From RPRB01 sp035543115 (GTDB lineage: Bacteria > Myxococcota > Myxococcia > Myxococcales > Myxococcaceae): 64,000 bases of DNA. Below the pieces are notes generated by a model that saw nothing but the letters and a program-made list of their open reading frames with translations, did not search any database and was not told where the DNA came from. Shown here in pieces: positions 16,418-25,994 of the stretch (within the stretch, counting starts at the first letter, position 1; each line of letters opens with the position of its first letter). The position numbers and the translations under genes are program-made. The stretch spans positions 1-64,000 of the forward strand of contig DATKKF010000061.1 of NCBI GenBank assembly GCA_035543115.1, written 5' to 3'.

Positions 16418-17689
16418 TCACTCCTCCGCGAAGGGCTGCACGGCCTGCGCCGCGGCGAGCTCCTGCCGGACCTCGGACAGCTCGTTGTTCGTCGCCCGCA
16501 GCCGGTCGGACAGCACCTGCACGAAGCTCCACAGCAGCTTCACCGCGAGGATCGCCTCACGCTTCATCAGCTGCATCAGCTCGGCGCGGGCGATCACCAT
16601 CGCCCGGGTGGGCTCGAGCGCCCGCACCGTGGCGCTCCTCGGCGCGTGGTCCACCAGCCCCATCTCCCCGAAGTGACCGCCGGCGCGCAGCTCGGCCACG
16701 CCCACCCCACCGGTCTCCACCCGCACCCGGCCGCGCACCACGATGAAGAGCTCGTCGCCCGACTGCCCCTCGGTCACGATCTCCGCATCCGCAGGAAAGC
16801 TCCGGGTCGAGGCGATGGAGAGGATCGCCGTCTGCTCCTTGTAGGTGAGGTGGCGGAAGATGGGGATGCTCTTCAGCACCTCCATCCGGCTGGTGGTCTC
16901 CTCCAGCTCCTCGAGCGGCGCCCCGCCGTCGGCGATGCCCACCACCACCGCGGTGACGTTGTCCTTCCCGCCGCGCTCGTTGGCCAGCGCGATGAGCTTC
17001 GCCGGCAACTCGACGAGGGGGATGTCGTCGATGACCGCGGGCAGCTCGTCGTCCGGCAGGTAGCCGTGGAGGCCGTCGGAGCAGAGGAGGAAGAGGTCCT
17101 TCGGGAGGAGGTCCACCATCAGCGTGTCGACTTGGACCGACTCCTGGATACCCACCGCGCGGGTGATGACGTTGCGCAGCTGCGAGGCCTGGGCCTGCTC
17201 GCGGGTCAGGGTGCCCGCCTTGAGCTGCGCGGCGATCAGCGTGTGGTCCTCGGTGAGCCGGTGCGCCTGCCCGCCGCGGAGCAGGTACACCCGGCTGTCG
17301 CCCACGTGCCCCACGATGGCCTTGGTGCCGGCGAGCACCAGGCACACCACGGTGGTGCCCATGCCGCGCTTGCTCGGGTCGGCCGCCGCGAGCCGGTACA
17401 CCTCGGCGCAGGCGCGCTGGATGGCGGTCTCCACCAGGGCCGCGGCCGCGGCGCGCGCCTCCGAGGTGCTGGCCTGGCCGAGGTCCTCCAGCACCTGGCG
17501 CCCGGTGGCGAGCTGCTGGCGGACCACCTCGACCGCCCGCTGGCTCGCCACCTCGCCCGCGGCGTGGCCGCCCATTCCATCGGCGACGACGAAGAGGCCG
17601 AGCTCGAGGTCGACGGCGAACGCATCCTCGTTGTGCTGGCGCTTCCGCCCGACGTCGGTCAGACCGTAGGCTTCGGCGGTCAGGGCCAC
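16418..17689 (-). CDS. PP2C-family protein phosphatase fused to a cyclic-nucleotide-binding domain
   Basis: 423 residues. Residues 1-250 are a metal-dependent Ser/Thr phosphatase (PPM/PP2C): DVGRKRQHNEDAF, VVADGMGGHAAGE, GTTVV, VGHVGDSRVYL, FLLCSDGLHG and GGKDNVTAVVV carry the metal-binding Asp residues. After a short linker, residues about 275-395 are a CRP-type cyclic-nucleotide-binding domain (FPADAEIVTEGQSGDELFIVVRGRVRV, GGHFGEMGLVDHAPRSATVRA). The phosphate-cassette Arg is present, so cAMP or cGMP may control the phosphatase; this is inference. GTG 17689 has a GGAG seven bases upstream. Likely counteracts Hanks-type kinases. Coupled to the carboxypeptidase-regulatory-repeat gene. Confidence 0.9.
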   Translation of the reverse strand: MALTAEAYGLTDVGRKRQHNEDAFAVDLELGLFVVADGMGGHAAGEVASQRAVEVVRQQLATGRQVLEDLGQASTSEARAAAAALVETAIQRACAEVYRLAAADPSKRGMGTTVVCLVLAGTKAIVGHVGDSRVYLLRGGQAHRLTEDHTLIAAQLKAGTLTREQAQASQLRNVITRAVGIQESVQVDTLMVDLLPKDLFLLCSDGLHGYLPDDELPAVIDDIPLVELPAKLIALANERGGKDNVTAVVVGIADGGAPLEELEETTSRMEVLKSIPIFRHLTYKEQTAILSIASTRSFPADAEIVTEGQSGDELFIVVRGRVRVETGGVGVAELRAGGHFGEMGLVDHAPRSATVRALEPTRAMVIARAELMQLMKREAILAVKLLWSFVQVLSDRLRATNNELSEVRQELAAAQAVQPFAEE

Positions 17690-17751
17690 TGGCGCGCTCC
17701 GCTCATCGACTCGAACCGTGGTGCGCGGAGAATACCGTAAGCCCGGACCGG

Positions 17752-18360
17752 CTAGCGCCAGTTGAAGAAGATGCCGCTCGAGAAGCCACCGATGTCGTTC
17801 GGGGAGTAGAGCCGGGGGTCCTTGCTCCACGGCTGCAGGACGCCGATGGTCACGCCGATCACGACCCGGCCGAAGCGGTAGCCGCCCTCGAGCCGGCCCT
17901 CCACCGTGCCGGCGGTGCTGGTGTCCTCGTGGACGGGGCCACTGAGCGTGCTGTAGTTGGCGCCGAAGATGGTGACGCCCACGGTGATCCGCCCGCCGAT
18001 GTGCCAGCCCTGGGCCCAGTCGCCCTCGTAGGCGATGCCGCCCTGGATGTGCCACTGGTGCAACTCGGTGAGCGGCGGGTCGGCGTTCTCGTTGGTGACG
18101 CTCCGCTTGCCCAGGGCCCAGCCGCCGCCGCCCTCGATGATGAGGTTCAGGCTGTCGATCCGCTGCTGCACCACCGGGATGTGCCAGGCGATCCGCAGCT
18201 CGGGGGTGATGTTCCCGTTCTGGAAGAACGTGAGGATCGCGACCTCCCGGGGCAGCCACGCCGGAACCAGCGCGGGGGGCTTCTCGGCCACCCGCTGGGC
18301 GAAGGCGGGAGCCCCCAGAAGGACGGCCGCCAGGAGGACGAGAGGGGGAACTCGGCGCAT
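17752..18360 (-). CDS. Secreted hypothetical protein, probably outer-membrane barrel
   Basis: 202 residues from ATG 18360, with a signal peptide (MRRVPPLVLLAAVLLGAPAFA, cleavage likely after AFA). The mature part alternates hydrophobic and polar residues and is rich in Gly and aromatic residues (LNLIIEGGGGWALGK, HIGGRITVGVTIFGANY, GGYRFGRVVIGVTIGV), ending in Trp-Arg; this fits a small outer-membrane beta-barrel. An in-frame ATG 42 bases upstream would mask the signal peptide and is disfavoured. First gene of the minus-strand run that continues into the PP2C phosphatase, 62 bases away. Function unknown. Confidence 0.7.
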   Translation of the reverse strand: MRRVPPLVLLAAVLLGAPAFAQRVAEKPPALVPAWLPREVAILTFFQNGNITPELRIAWHIPVVQQRIDSLNLIIEGGGGWALGKRSVTNENADPPLTELHQWHIQGGIAYEGDWAQGWHIGGRITVGVTIFGANYSTLSGPVHEDTSTAGTVEGRLEGGYRFGRVVIGVTIGVLQPWSKDPRLYSPNDIGGFSSGIFFNWR

Positions 18361-18518
18361 AAGTAGGCTGTCGGCTTGGCAGTTTTCCAAGGACATTGTC
18401 AACGGTCAGCCGCGTCGATTAGAGACGAGCACTCGTGGTCGACACATACCCCACGATGCCGGTGCGACCCACCCCTTCCGGGGCGACAGGGAACCGGCGC
18501 GAGGAGTCTCACCAGGAC

Positions 18519-18710
18519 ATGGCACTCAAGACGATCAAGGCCCGGGCGGCACAGGCCGCCGAGCTGCTCGAGTCGCTGAAGCGGCTGGCGCGGGTACGGC
18601 GGGAGGCGTGCAGCTCGCCGGTGCTCGTCGTCTACGGGCAGAACGACGAGGCGGCCAGCATCTACTTCGAAGGTGAGGACGGCGCTCCCCGGACGGGCAG
18701 GGGCCACTGA
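18519..18710 (+). CDS. Small hypothetical protein
   Basis: 63 residues from ATG 18519 (MALKTIKARAAQAAELLESLKRLARVRREA...). The first half is a basic amphipathic helix, the second half has VLVVYGQNDEAASIYFEGE. GAGGAG lies 12 bases upstream. A longer form from 18435 is possible but adds a Pro- and Thr-rich segment with poor coding character. No family recognised; being so short, it may not be real. Confidence 0.4.
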   Translation: MALKTIKARAAQAAELLESLKRLARVRREACSSPVLVVYGQNDEAASIYFEGEDGAPRTGRGH

Positions 18711-18836
18711 CGCCGGCGGACACCGGGCGGACGGTTCGCTCGCCGATCCTCCGGCGCCACCTTCCTTGAGTTCGTGGATCCTTCTGTGTAGAGCCCCCGG
18801 AGTTCGGACCCGACTCACCTTTCCGGGGTTTGCTCG

Positions 18837-20267
18837 TTGCTCGTAGCGCTGTTGGCCCTCACCGTCGCGGCGCCCACCTGCGGCCCGCTCGACCTCCAGA
18901 CCGCCCAGGCGCTGGCGCTCGCCCGGAGTGACGAGGTGGGGATCAAGCGGAGCGAGCTGGCAGCGGCCGAGGCCGACCGGGCGGTTGCCACGTCGATCCG
19001 CTGGCTTCCCGAGTTCAGCGCCAACATCGGGGGGGGCGTCGTCCCGGGGGCACGGCTCGTGGAGACCACCCACGCCGCCCAGGTTCCTGATCCGGCCAAT
19101 CCGGGGAAGACCATGATCGGCACCACCTACGGCGTCGATCAGAAGAACGTCGCCGACGCGACCGGGACCAACCGGGGGCTGGGAGACCTCGGGCCGTTCA
19201 TCCGGGTCGAGGTGAACGCGCTGCAGCCGATCTTCACCTGGGGTCGGATCCAGGCGGCGAATGACGCGGCCGACGCCGGGGCGCGGGCGCGGAAGTTCCT
19301 GGTCGACGACACCGAGAACGCCATCCGGACTCGGGTGGTGCAGCTGGTCATGGGAATCCGTCTGACCACCCGCTTGCTGGCGATCGGCGGGGACGTGCAG
19401 AACGCACTGAAGGAGGCGGACATCCGGGTGCAGAAGTCGTTGAAGGCGAACGACGGAGAGATCAGCCCCGAGGATCGCTACCGGATCGAGATCTTCCGCA
19501 GCCAGCTCACCCAGCGCCTCGCGGATGGAGAGCGCGCGCTGCGTGTCGCGCGGGTGGGGCTGGCGGCCACGCTGGCCATGGAGCCGGACCAGCTGCAGCT
19601 CCGGGACGATCCGCTCCCGGACACCTCGAAGATCCGCCCCCCGGACCTCGCCCTGGCGCTCACCGAGGCCGAGCAGCAGCGTCCGGACCTCAAGGCGCTG
19701 GACAACGGCATCCAGGCGAAGGAGGCCGACCTGAAGGCGAGCCGGGCCGAGCTCTTCCCGCAGGTGGGCATCGTGGCGCAGTTCGCCTGGTCGCGCGCGC
19801 CCGGCCGGGACACCATCACCAACCCGTACATCGGCGACTACTTCAATGCCCTCACGATCGGCGGGGCGCTGGGGATCAAGCAGGACCTGTCCTTCTGGAC
19901 GATCATCACCCGGACCAACAAGAAGCAGGCCGAGCTCGACACGCTGCGCAGGCAGCGCGCCGGCGCGGTGCGGGGGATCCGGGTCGAGGTCGAGACGGCA
20001 GTGGCCGACCTGAATGCGGCCATCACCAAGCGCGAGGCCTCGGCGAAGGCGGTGGCCGCGGGCCGGAGCTGGTTCCGCAGCGCGACCCTGAACTTCGGGG
20101 TGGGGGTCGGTGACGGCCGCGACCTCATCGATGCCTACCGCGGGTACGCCGAGGCGCAGTACGGCGACGCCCAGGCCACCTTCGACCTCCTGGCGGCGCA
20201 GAGCCGGCTGGAGCAGGTGACCGGGCGCGTGCCGCCCACGCCCGAGCTGAACTGCCAGATGCCCTGA
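18837..20267 (+). CDS. TolC-like outer membrane efflux protein
   Basis: 476 residues of the outer membrane efflux protein (OEP/TolC) family: long helices with two related halves, for example LDLQTAQALALARS...AAEADRAVATSIRWLPEFS in the first and LALTEAEQQRPDLKALDNGIQAKEADLKASRAELFPQVG in the second. A short signal-like segment (LVALLALTVAA) precedes a Cys. The only start in the frame before an upstream stop is TTG 18837. It would form the exit duct of a type I secretion or RND/MFS pump, but no pump or membrane-fusion gene is adjacent. It converges with the DUF3047 gene 14 bases away. Confidence 0.85.
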   Translation: MLVALLALTVAAPTCGPLDLQTAQALALARSDEVGIKRSELAAAEADRAVATSIRWLPEFSANIGGGVVPGARLVETTHAAQVPDPANPGKTMIGTTYGVDQKNVADATGTNRGLGDLGPFIRVEVNALQPIFTWGRIQAANDAADAGARARKFLVDDTENAIRTRVVQLVMGIRLTTRLLAIGGDVQNALKEADIRVQKSLKANDGEISPEDRYRIEIFRSQLTQRLADGERALRVARVGLAATLAMEPDQLQLRDDPLPDTSKIRPPDLALALTEAEQQRPDLKALDNGIQAKEADLKASRAELFPQVGIVAQFAWSRAPGRDTITNPYIGDYFNALTIGGALGIKQDLSFWTIITRTNKKQAELDTLRRQRAGAVRGIRVEVETAVADLNAAITKREASAKAVAAGRSWFRSATLNFGVGVGDGRDLIDAYRGYAEAQYGDAQATFDLLAAQSRLEQVTGRVPPTPELNCQMP

Positions 20268-20281
20268 GCCCGCCGGAGGGG

Positions 20282-21031
20282 TCAGCGCCCCGGCCCGGGG
20301 TCGGCCTCCTTGCCCCCGGGCGAACGGGGGGCAAGCTCCTCCGACCCGGCATCCGCGAGCTGGCCGGCGGCCCGTCCCTGAGCCCGCCCGGCGTCCGGCT
20401 GAGGCTGCCCGTCGAGCAGGACGAAATCGGCGTAATCCGCCTCGCTCGGCGAGTTGGTCGCATCGCCGTCGGTCAGCACCGCGAGGCCCACGACGTCCGG
20501 AACGTCTTCCAGCTTTCCACCGAAGTAGCGGACGAAGTCCCGCCGTGGGTCGACAGTCTCGGTGTGCCAGGTGTCGAGCGCTCCCCCGCTCCGGATCACC
20601 ACCTCCCGCTTGGCGAAGAACACGTTGTTGGCCAGCTCGCAGCTTCGGTTGGCGGGGCCGACAGAGTTCCAGACGTACTTGATGACCATGACCTTCACCC
20701 CGGACTTGAAGGTGGCGAAGACCCCGGCAGCCGCGTCGCCCACCTGGGGATTGCAGTCATCGCCGCCCTTGGGAAAGGTCCGGACGCGCCACCGCCAGCG
20801 CACCCCGGCGAGCGTGCGGCGGAAGCTCTCCGGCACCTCGATGCCGCGGACCACGGTGTCCAGCGGCGGGTGGTAGCGCGCCGCGAGGAAGGCGCCGTCG
20901 GGGCCGGTCTCGACCTGGTAGTAGTCGACGGGCCCCGAGCTTTGCTTCACCACCTGGAAAGAGTGGATGTCGAGCGCGGCGCCGTCCCCCGGCGAGGCGG
21001 AGAGCAGGAGGCTGGCGAGGGCCGAGAGCAC
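20282..21031 (-). CDS. DUF3047-family secreted protein
   Basis: 249 residues with a short N-terminal hydrophobic stretch (LSALASLLLSASPGDG), probably a signal peptide. Typical DUF3047 features: LAGVRWRWRVRTFPKGGDDCN, AGVFATFKSG, VIKYVWN, CELANNVFFAKREVVIRSGG, WHTETVDPRRDFVRYFG and VVGLAVLTDGDATNSPSEADYADF. The last stretch resembles the calcium-binding edge of a jelly-roll fold. The C-terminal about 40 residues are disordered and acidic. GTG start at 21031. Function of the family is not known. Confidence 0.75.
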   Translation of the reverse strand: MLSALASLLLSASPGDGAALDIHSFQVVKQSSGPVDYYQVETGPDGAFLAARYHPPLDTVVRGIEVPESFRRTLAGVRWRWRVRTFPKGGDDCNPQVGDAAAGVFATFKSGVKVMVIKYVWNSVGPANRSCELANNVFFAKREVVIRSGGALDTWHTETVDPRRDFVRYFGGKLEDVPDVVGLAVLTDGDATNSPSEADYADFVLLDGQPQPDAGRAQGRAAGQLADAGSEELAPRSPGGKEADPGPGR

Positions 21032-21127
21032 CGGACCAGCCTACAACCGAGGAGGCGGGAGGCCCGAACTTCGAGGGTCTTCCGCGCGGCTGGTCGGTCG
21101 TGGTACGGCGACCCGGCAAGCCGGCCT

Positions 21128-21201
21128 GGCTAGGTAGCTCAATTGGTTAGAGCGGCGGTCTCATAATCCGCAGGTTCCCGGTTCGATTCCGGGCCTAGCC
21201 A
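21128..21201 (+). tRNA. tRNA-Met (CAT anticodon), elongator type
   Basis: Cloverleaf folds by hand: acceptor GGCTAGG with CCTAGCC, D-arm GCTC/GAGC around AATTGGTTA, anticodon loop CTCATAA, and T-arm CCCGG/CCGGG around TTCGATT; discriminator A at 21201 and no encoded CCA. The GGCTA...GTAGCTCA start matches elongator Met tRNAs more than tRNA-Ile2, which also has CAT. The closing pair of the anticodon stem (positions 31-39) is a T-T mismatch, otherwise canonical. Confidence 0.93.
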
Positions 21202-21209
21202 CTCTCGTT

Positions 21210-21237
21210 CCGCGGGGTTGCGAGCAGGATCCCGCGG
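21210..21237. terminator. Possible hairpin after tRNA-Met
   Basis: CCGCGGG (21210-21216) and CCCGCGG (21231-21237) form a 7-bp inverted repeat with a 14-base loop, 9 bases after the tRNA. No T-run. It could end transcription of the tRNA or of the minus-strand gene at 21265, but evidence is slight. Confidence 0.3.
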
Positions 21238-21264
21238 GCTTGGTGCGGCGGTGAGCGACGTCGA

Positions 21265-21714
21265 TCAGCTCGCGGACTGCAGCGCGCCCTGGATGATCTC
21301 GGCCACCGTCGGCTGCGGGGACGAGGAGGACTGCTGGGCCGCGTACTGGTGAAGGTGATGGTGATGATGGTTGTGCTGCGCACCGTCGGCTCCGTTCGAG
21401 CTCGGGGAAGGAGCCAGCGAGGGCAGGGTGCCAGTCTGGGCCCCGTGCTGGAACCTGTTCGCCAGGTCGCCGAGGAACTGGGCCCGGTTCCCGGTGGCGC
21501 CCTGCGCTGCCTGCTGCAGCTGCTGGGCGATGGTGCTGGCCACCTGCTTGAACTTCTCCGGGTCGCTCCATGACAGCTGCTGGAGCTGATCCAGGAGGCT
21601 GGCGAAGTCCGAGACCGAGGTGGTGCCCGAGACGGCCCCCGCCACCGACGGACTCTGCTGAGAGACCAGCAAGGGAGAGCTCACTGCGCTGCTGCCGACT
21701 CCGGAGATGCTCAC
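21265..21714 (-). CDS. Small helical protein with a His-rich segment
   Basis: 149 residues from GTG 21714, which has GGAG eight bases upstream. The N-terminus is rich in Ser and Val (SISGVGSSAVSSPLLVSQQSPS), the middle is helical (DFASLLDQLQQLSWSDPEKFKQVASTIAQQLQQAAQG) and ends LANRFQ. A low-complexity part follows with a run of five His flanked by more (HNHHHHHLHQY), which may bind metal. No signal peptide is evident, and I do not recognise a family. Single gene. Confidence 0.65.
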   Translation of the reverse strand: MSISGVGSSAVSSPLLVSQQSPSVAGAVSGTTSVSDFASLLDQLQQLSWSDPEKFKQVASTIAQQLQQAAQGATGNRAQFLGDLANRFQHGAQTGTLPSLAPSPSSNGADGAQHNHHHHHLHQYAAQQSSSSPQPTVAEIIQGALQSAS

Positions 21715-22117
21715 GTGGATGCTCCTTCTTCGCAGGCCAGCCATCTGGTCCGGCTCGAGCCAGGAGCCGGCCCGTTTCGATCGCAACGATAAGCGCGAGT
21801 CCGCGCGGGCCGCGATGTGAGCCGCGCGCGCACGCGAGCACGACGGGTTCATGACGCCTCCCGGCTGCCGGCGAAGACCCTTGCGACCGCATCGAGCACC
21901 GGGCAAAGGTGACCGGGTTGCACCTGCCTCGCGGTGGACCTCGTCCGAGGTGGCCTCACTCGCGGCTCGCCCGCGGGGCGCGGGAGATCGGCGGCGTCCG
22001 GCAGCTCGGAGGCGCCCTTCAGCAGGCCAGCGGGAGCCAGGCAGTCAGACGGAGGGTGTCTTCTGTCCCGGAGGGAAGAGCGCCGGATTCGATGTCCGGG
22101 CCGATGGAGAGCCTCCG
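21715..22117. other. Intergenic region between two divergent genes
   Basis: About 400 bases without a convincing gene between the His-rich gene (minus) and the HDOD regulator (plus). It holds one clear hairpin, CCGGCTC/GAGCCGG at 21750-21770 with a 7-base loop, 36 bases upstream of the His-rich gene start. No recognisable sigma-70 or sigma-54 promoter was found by eye. Confidence 0.5.
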
Positions 22118-23308
22118 ATGGACGTTAGGCGGCGGGTGCTGTTCGTGGACGACGAGCCGATCGCGCTCCAGGCGCTGGAGAACCGGCTCCACCAGCAGCG
22201 CCAGAGCTGGGAGATGGTCTTCGCCGAAGGCCCGGAGGCGGCGCTGGCGGCGCTGCAGCAGGGTCACTTCGACGTGGTGGCCTCCGACCTGAGGATGCCG
22301 CAGATGGATGGCGCGGAGCTGCTCACCCGGGTGCGGGACCTTTACCCCGGCACCGCGCGGATCATCCTCTCCGGGCCGGAGACCGGAGAGCTGGCGGCGC
22401 GCGCGCTTCCCGTCGCGCACCAGTTCCTCGACAAGTCCTGCGAGGTGGAGGCGCTCCGGAGCGTGGTGGACCGCGCCTGCCATCTGCTCGGCCTGCTCCA
22501 GAGCGCCCGGCTGCGTGAGCTGGTCGGGCGGCTCCAGCTCCTGCCCTCTCCGCCCGGGACCTACCTCGAGCTGGGCCGGGTGCTGGCGGCGGAGAGCACC
22601 GGCGTGGCGGAGGTGGTGGCGGTGGTCCAGCGCGATCCTGCTCTGACGACGAAGATCCTCCAGCTGGTGAACTCGGCCTACTTCGGCCTGCGCCAGCAAA
22701 CGTCGTCCGTGGAGCGCGCGGTGGCGTACCTGGGCATGGAGTGCGTGCGGAGCCTCGCCCTCGGCGCCCACCTCTTCTCCTCGTTCGAGTCCCCACCCAT
22801 CCGCGGCTTCTCGCTGGAGGCGCTCCAGTCGATGGCGGTGTGGACGGCGCGGACGGTGCAGACGCTGGTCTCGCCCGGGGCGCGCGACACCGGCTTCACC
22901 GCCGGGCTGGTCCACTCGGCGGGGCGGATGGTACTCGCGGCATGCCTGCCCGGGGAGCTCGAGCGAACCATCGACCTCGCGCGCAAGGGGTCCAGCCTGG
23001 TCGAGGCCGAACGGGAGGTGTTCGGGGCGAGCTACGCCGAGGTGGGCGCGTGTCTGCTCGGCATGTGGGGTGTGCCGTTCGATGTGGTCGAGGCGGTGGG
23101 CCTCCATCCGCGGCTCACCGAGCTCCAGCCGGGTGGCGCCGAGCTGGTCTGTGCGCTCCACGCGGTCGTGGCGCGCATGCCCGGCTCTCCGCTCCCCGCG
23201 CTCGACCGGTTGCAGGTGGCCCGGGCGGTGGGGACCGCCCGGCTGGCGCAGTGGGAGAAGATGCTCGCCGCCGCGGCACCCGCGGTCGCCCCCTCCACGC
23301 CGGGGTGA
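22118..23308 (+). CDS. Response regulator with HDOD output domain
   Basis: 396 residues. Residues 1-125 are a receiver domain with RVLFVDDEP, phospho-acceptor in FDVVASDLRMPQMDG, Ser in IILSGPE and Lys in FLDKS, so phosphorylation should work. Residues about 150-345 are an HDOD domain (LPSPPGTYLELGRVL, VVQRDPALTTKILQLVNSAYFG, VERAVAYLGMECVRSLAL, AGLVHSAGRMVL), a degenerate HD-like module of bacterial signalling proteins without the full metal-binding set. ATG 22118. No histidine kinase gene is adjacent, so it is an orphan regulator. Confidence 0.88.
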   Translation: MDVRRRVLFVDDEPIALQALENRLHQQRQSWEMVFAEGPEAALAALQQGHFDVVASDLRMPQMDGAELLTRVRDLYPGTARIILSGPETGELAARALPVAHQFLDKSCEVEALRSVVDRACHLLGLLQSARLRELVGRLQLLPSPPGTYLELGRVLAAESTGVAEVVAVVQRDPALTTKILQLVNSAYFGLRQQTSSVERAVAYLGMECVRSLALGAHLFSSFESPPIRGFSLEALQSMAVWTARTVQTLVSPGARDTGFTAGLVHSAGRMVLAACLPGELERTIDLARKGSSLVEAEREVFGASYAEVGACLLGMWGVPFDVVEAVGLHPRLTELQPGGAELVCALHAVVARMPGSPLPALDRLQVARAVGTARLAQWEKMLAAAAPAVAPSTPG

Positions 23309-23585
23309 CCCCGCGGGAGAACCACCCGGACCCTCGGGCTCGAACGGGCGCCGCGGAGGGCAGCACGGCCTCCTCGCCGTCGCACCCTGCCACGTCAAGG
23401 AGGGTGATCACCGCGCGCTGCCGCGGCGTGTCCCAAGGTGCCACAGGCGGAGCGAGAACATCCGCTCGACCTCGCGGGAGAGCTCCTCCGCATCCGCCAC
23501 CGTCTCGCTGGCGCGGGAATGACTCACCTGCACGTCTCCATGGTACATCCTCGGAAGCGCCGCAGTCCTGCCTCGGAGCGCCGAA

Positions 23586-24608
<1,023 letters not shown>

Positions 24609-24735
24609 AGCTCACGCCGATGGCGTCCCAGAGCAGTCCTGGTGTCGCCCAGGGACAGGACGGCAGACGGGATGCCGAACTAGGCTCGAAGTCCTTGCTC
24701 GAGCACCAGGTACACCGCGGGCGGCCAGTTGCCAT

Positions 24736-25194
24736 ATGTTCGACGCAGACTTTCGAGGGATATCTGGCGCCGGCAAGGTGCTGGTTGTGGAGGATGACGA
24801 GGACGTACTGCGCTCCTTGGTCACTCTCTTGTCCGCTGATGGGCACGAGGTCCGGGCAGCCCGGAACGGCCCTGAGGCACTCCAGCTTCTCGCCGCGGAC
24901 CGGTTCGATGCCGTTCTTTGCGACGTCATGATGCCGCGGTTGACTGGAACTGATCTCTTGCGTTTTGTCAGACAGACCGATCTCGATCTCCCGGTCGTGC
25001 TGATGAGCGCGGCGCCCGACGTCGACAGCGCCGTCAAGGCGGTCGAGTATGGAGCCTTTCGGTATCTGACGAAGCCAATCCCCCGAAAGCTGCTCCAGGA
25101 GGTCATGGGCCGCGCTGTTCGACTCCACCGCCTTGCTCAGCTCAAGCGCGAGGCTCCGAGTCGCGACGGAGATTCGGGGAAGGAGTCTCGTTGA
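24736..25194 (+). CDS. Single-domain response regulator (receiver)
   Basis: 152 residues. A complete receiver domain: KVLVVEDDEDVLRSL, phospho-acceptor Asp in DAVLCDVMMPRLTG, VVLMSAAPD and Lys in FRYLTKPI. The tail RAVRLHRLAQLKREA is the linker seen in receiver-EAL proteins, but here the frame ends about 15 residues later, so it may be a truncated relic of a larger protein or a stand-alone receiver. ATG 24736 lies within CATATG. GC content is below that of surrounding genes. The preceding AraC gene ends 127 bases upstream. Confidence 0.8.
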   Translation: MFDADFRGISGAGKVLVVEDDEDVLRSLVTLLSADGHEVRAARNGPEALQLLAADRFDAVLCDVMMPRLTGTDLLRFVRQTDLDLPVVLMSAAPDVDSAVKAVEYGAFRYLTKPIPRKLLQEVMGRAVRLHRLAQLKREAPSRDGDSGKESR

Positions 25195-25326
25195 CCGATG
25201 GGCTCTTCGAACCAACCTCGCCGCTGGCGCAGAACGTGTCCCCAAACCATCGTGGCCCATCCCCCGCGGTGAATTGGTGACTCGTCGCAGACCGGTTCAT
25301 CCTCGCCTCTCCAGCTTTCAACTTGA

Positions 25327-25578
25327 ATGGCCCGAATACAGACTCTCGACTTCACGGCGATGACGTTGACGATCCGTGAGGCCGGCGAGAGCGAACGTCT
25401 CTTCCGGATCAGGCGCCTGGCGGCCGACCGCTGGGAGGCTGCCGCTGGACCCGAGGTGTGGAGACCGATCGCACGCACCGGCGCCGACCCGGCCTCGGTC
25501 GAGGGCGCCTACCAGCTCTTCCTCGCCGTCTCTCGCGACCCAGGCCACGGCGGCTCATCGGAGGAGGACCAGGATTGA
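25327..25578 (+). CDS. Small hypothetical protein
   Basis: 83 residues (MARIQTLDFTAMTLTIREAGESERLFRIRRLAADRWEAA...), rich in charged residues and with no membrane segment. ATG 25327 has no clear ribosome-binding site, and a second ATG at 25360 is possible. No family recognised; plausible but uncertain coding region in a stretch of mixed composition. Confidence 0.4.
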   Translation: MARIQTLDFTAMTLTIREAGESERLFRIRRLAADRWEAAAGPEVWRPIARTGADPASVEGAYQLFLAVSRDPGHGGSSEEDQD

Positions 25579-25781
25579 CCCGGTGGGCGGCAGCAGCACC
25601 ACGGTGCTGGCGCCGCGCCGGTGCCCCTCGCCTACCTGGGCGAGAAGGACGTGGTGGTTCGTCTCCGGGGACGGGTCGTCCCTCCGGTCCGGCTGCCGCT
25701 TAATTGACAAGCCGTCCAGACGGGCGAACCTCGGGGCCACCGACGCGACAGACCTGTCGCACCGGAGAGGAGTTCGCCCGT

Positions 25782-25994
25782 ATGGAACCCATCCCCACCG
25801 TCCCCGAGGCCCCTGCCGCGGCCGAGCAGCCCGGGGACCCGGACGCCAGCTTCACGGTCAGCACGCACGTGCTCGTCCCCGAGGAGGACGTCCGGCGGCT
25901 GAGGGCGCTCTCCGCCCGGACCCGGGTGGCGCAGAGCGACTATCTCCGGGAGGCCGTCGAGGACCTCCTCAAGAAGTACGGCGCGGTGCCGTGA
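25782..25994 (+). CDS. Ribbon-helix-helix-like small protein
   Basis: 70 residues from ATG 25782, with GGAGAGGAG at good distance upstream. After a disordered Pro/Ala N-terminus comes a CopG/Arc-like ribbon-helix-helix: FTVSTHVLVPEEDVRRLRALSARTRVAQSDYLREAVEDLLKKYG, where a beta strand is followed by two helices and RVAQSDYLREAVEDLL matches the second helix of the family. Likely a DNA-binding dimer or an antitoxin-like regulator. Its stop overlaps the next small frame as GTGA. Longer upstream starts are disfavoured. Confidence 0.75.
   Translation: MEPIPTVPEAPAAAEQPGDPDASFTVSTHVLVPEEDVRRLRALSARTRVAQSDYLREAVEDLLKKYGAVP

Noticed and set aside
18766..18792. TTGAGT...TGTAGA as a promoter for the TolC-like gene
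   Set aside because: Spacer is only 15 bases and the second element matches the consensus at three of six positions.
23408..23548. 46-residue minus-strand frame (MYHGDVQVSHSR...) upstream of the AraC gene
   Set aside because: No ribosome-binding site or family match; the plus-strand complement looks equally protein-like, so neither is convincing.
23309..23585. Gap between HDOD and AraC genes checked for RNA genes or promoters
   Set aside because: No cloverleaf, riboswitch-like fold or clear promoter seen by eye.
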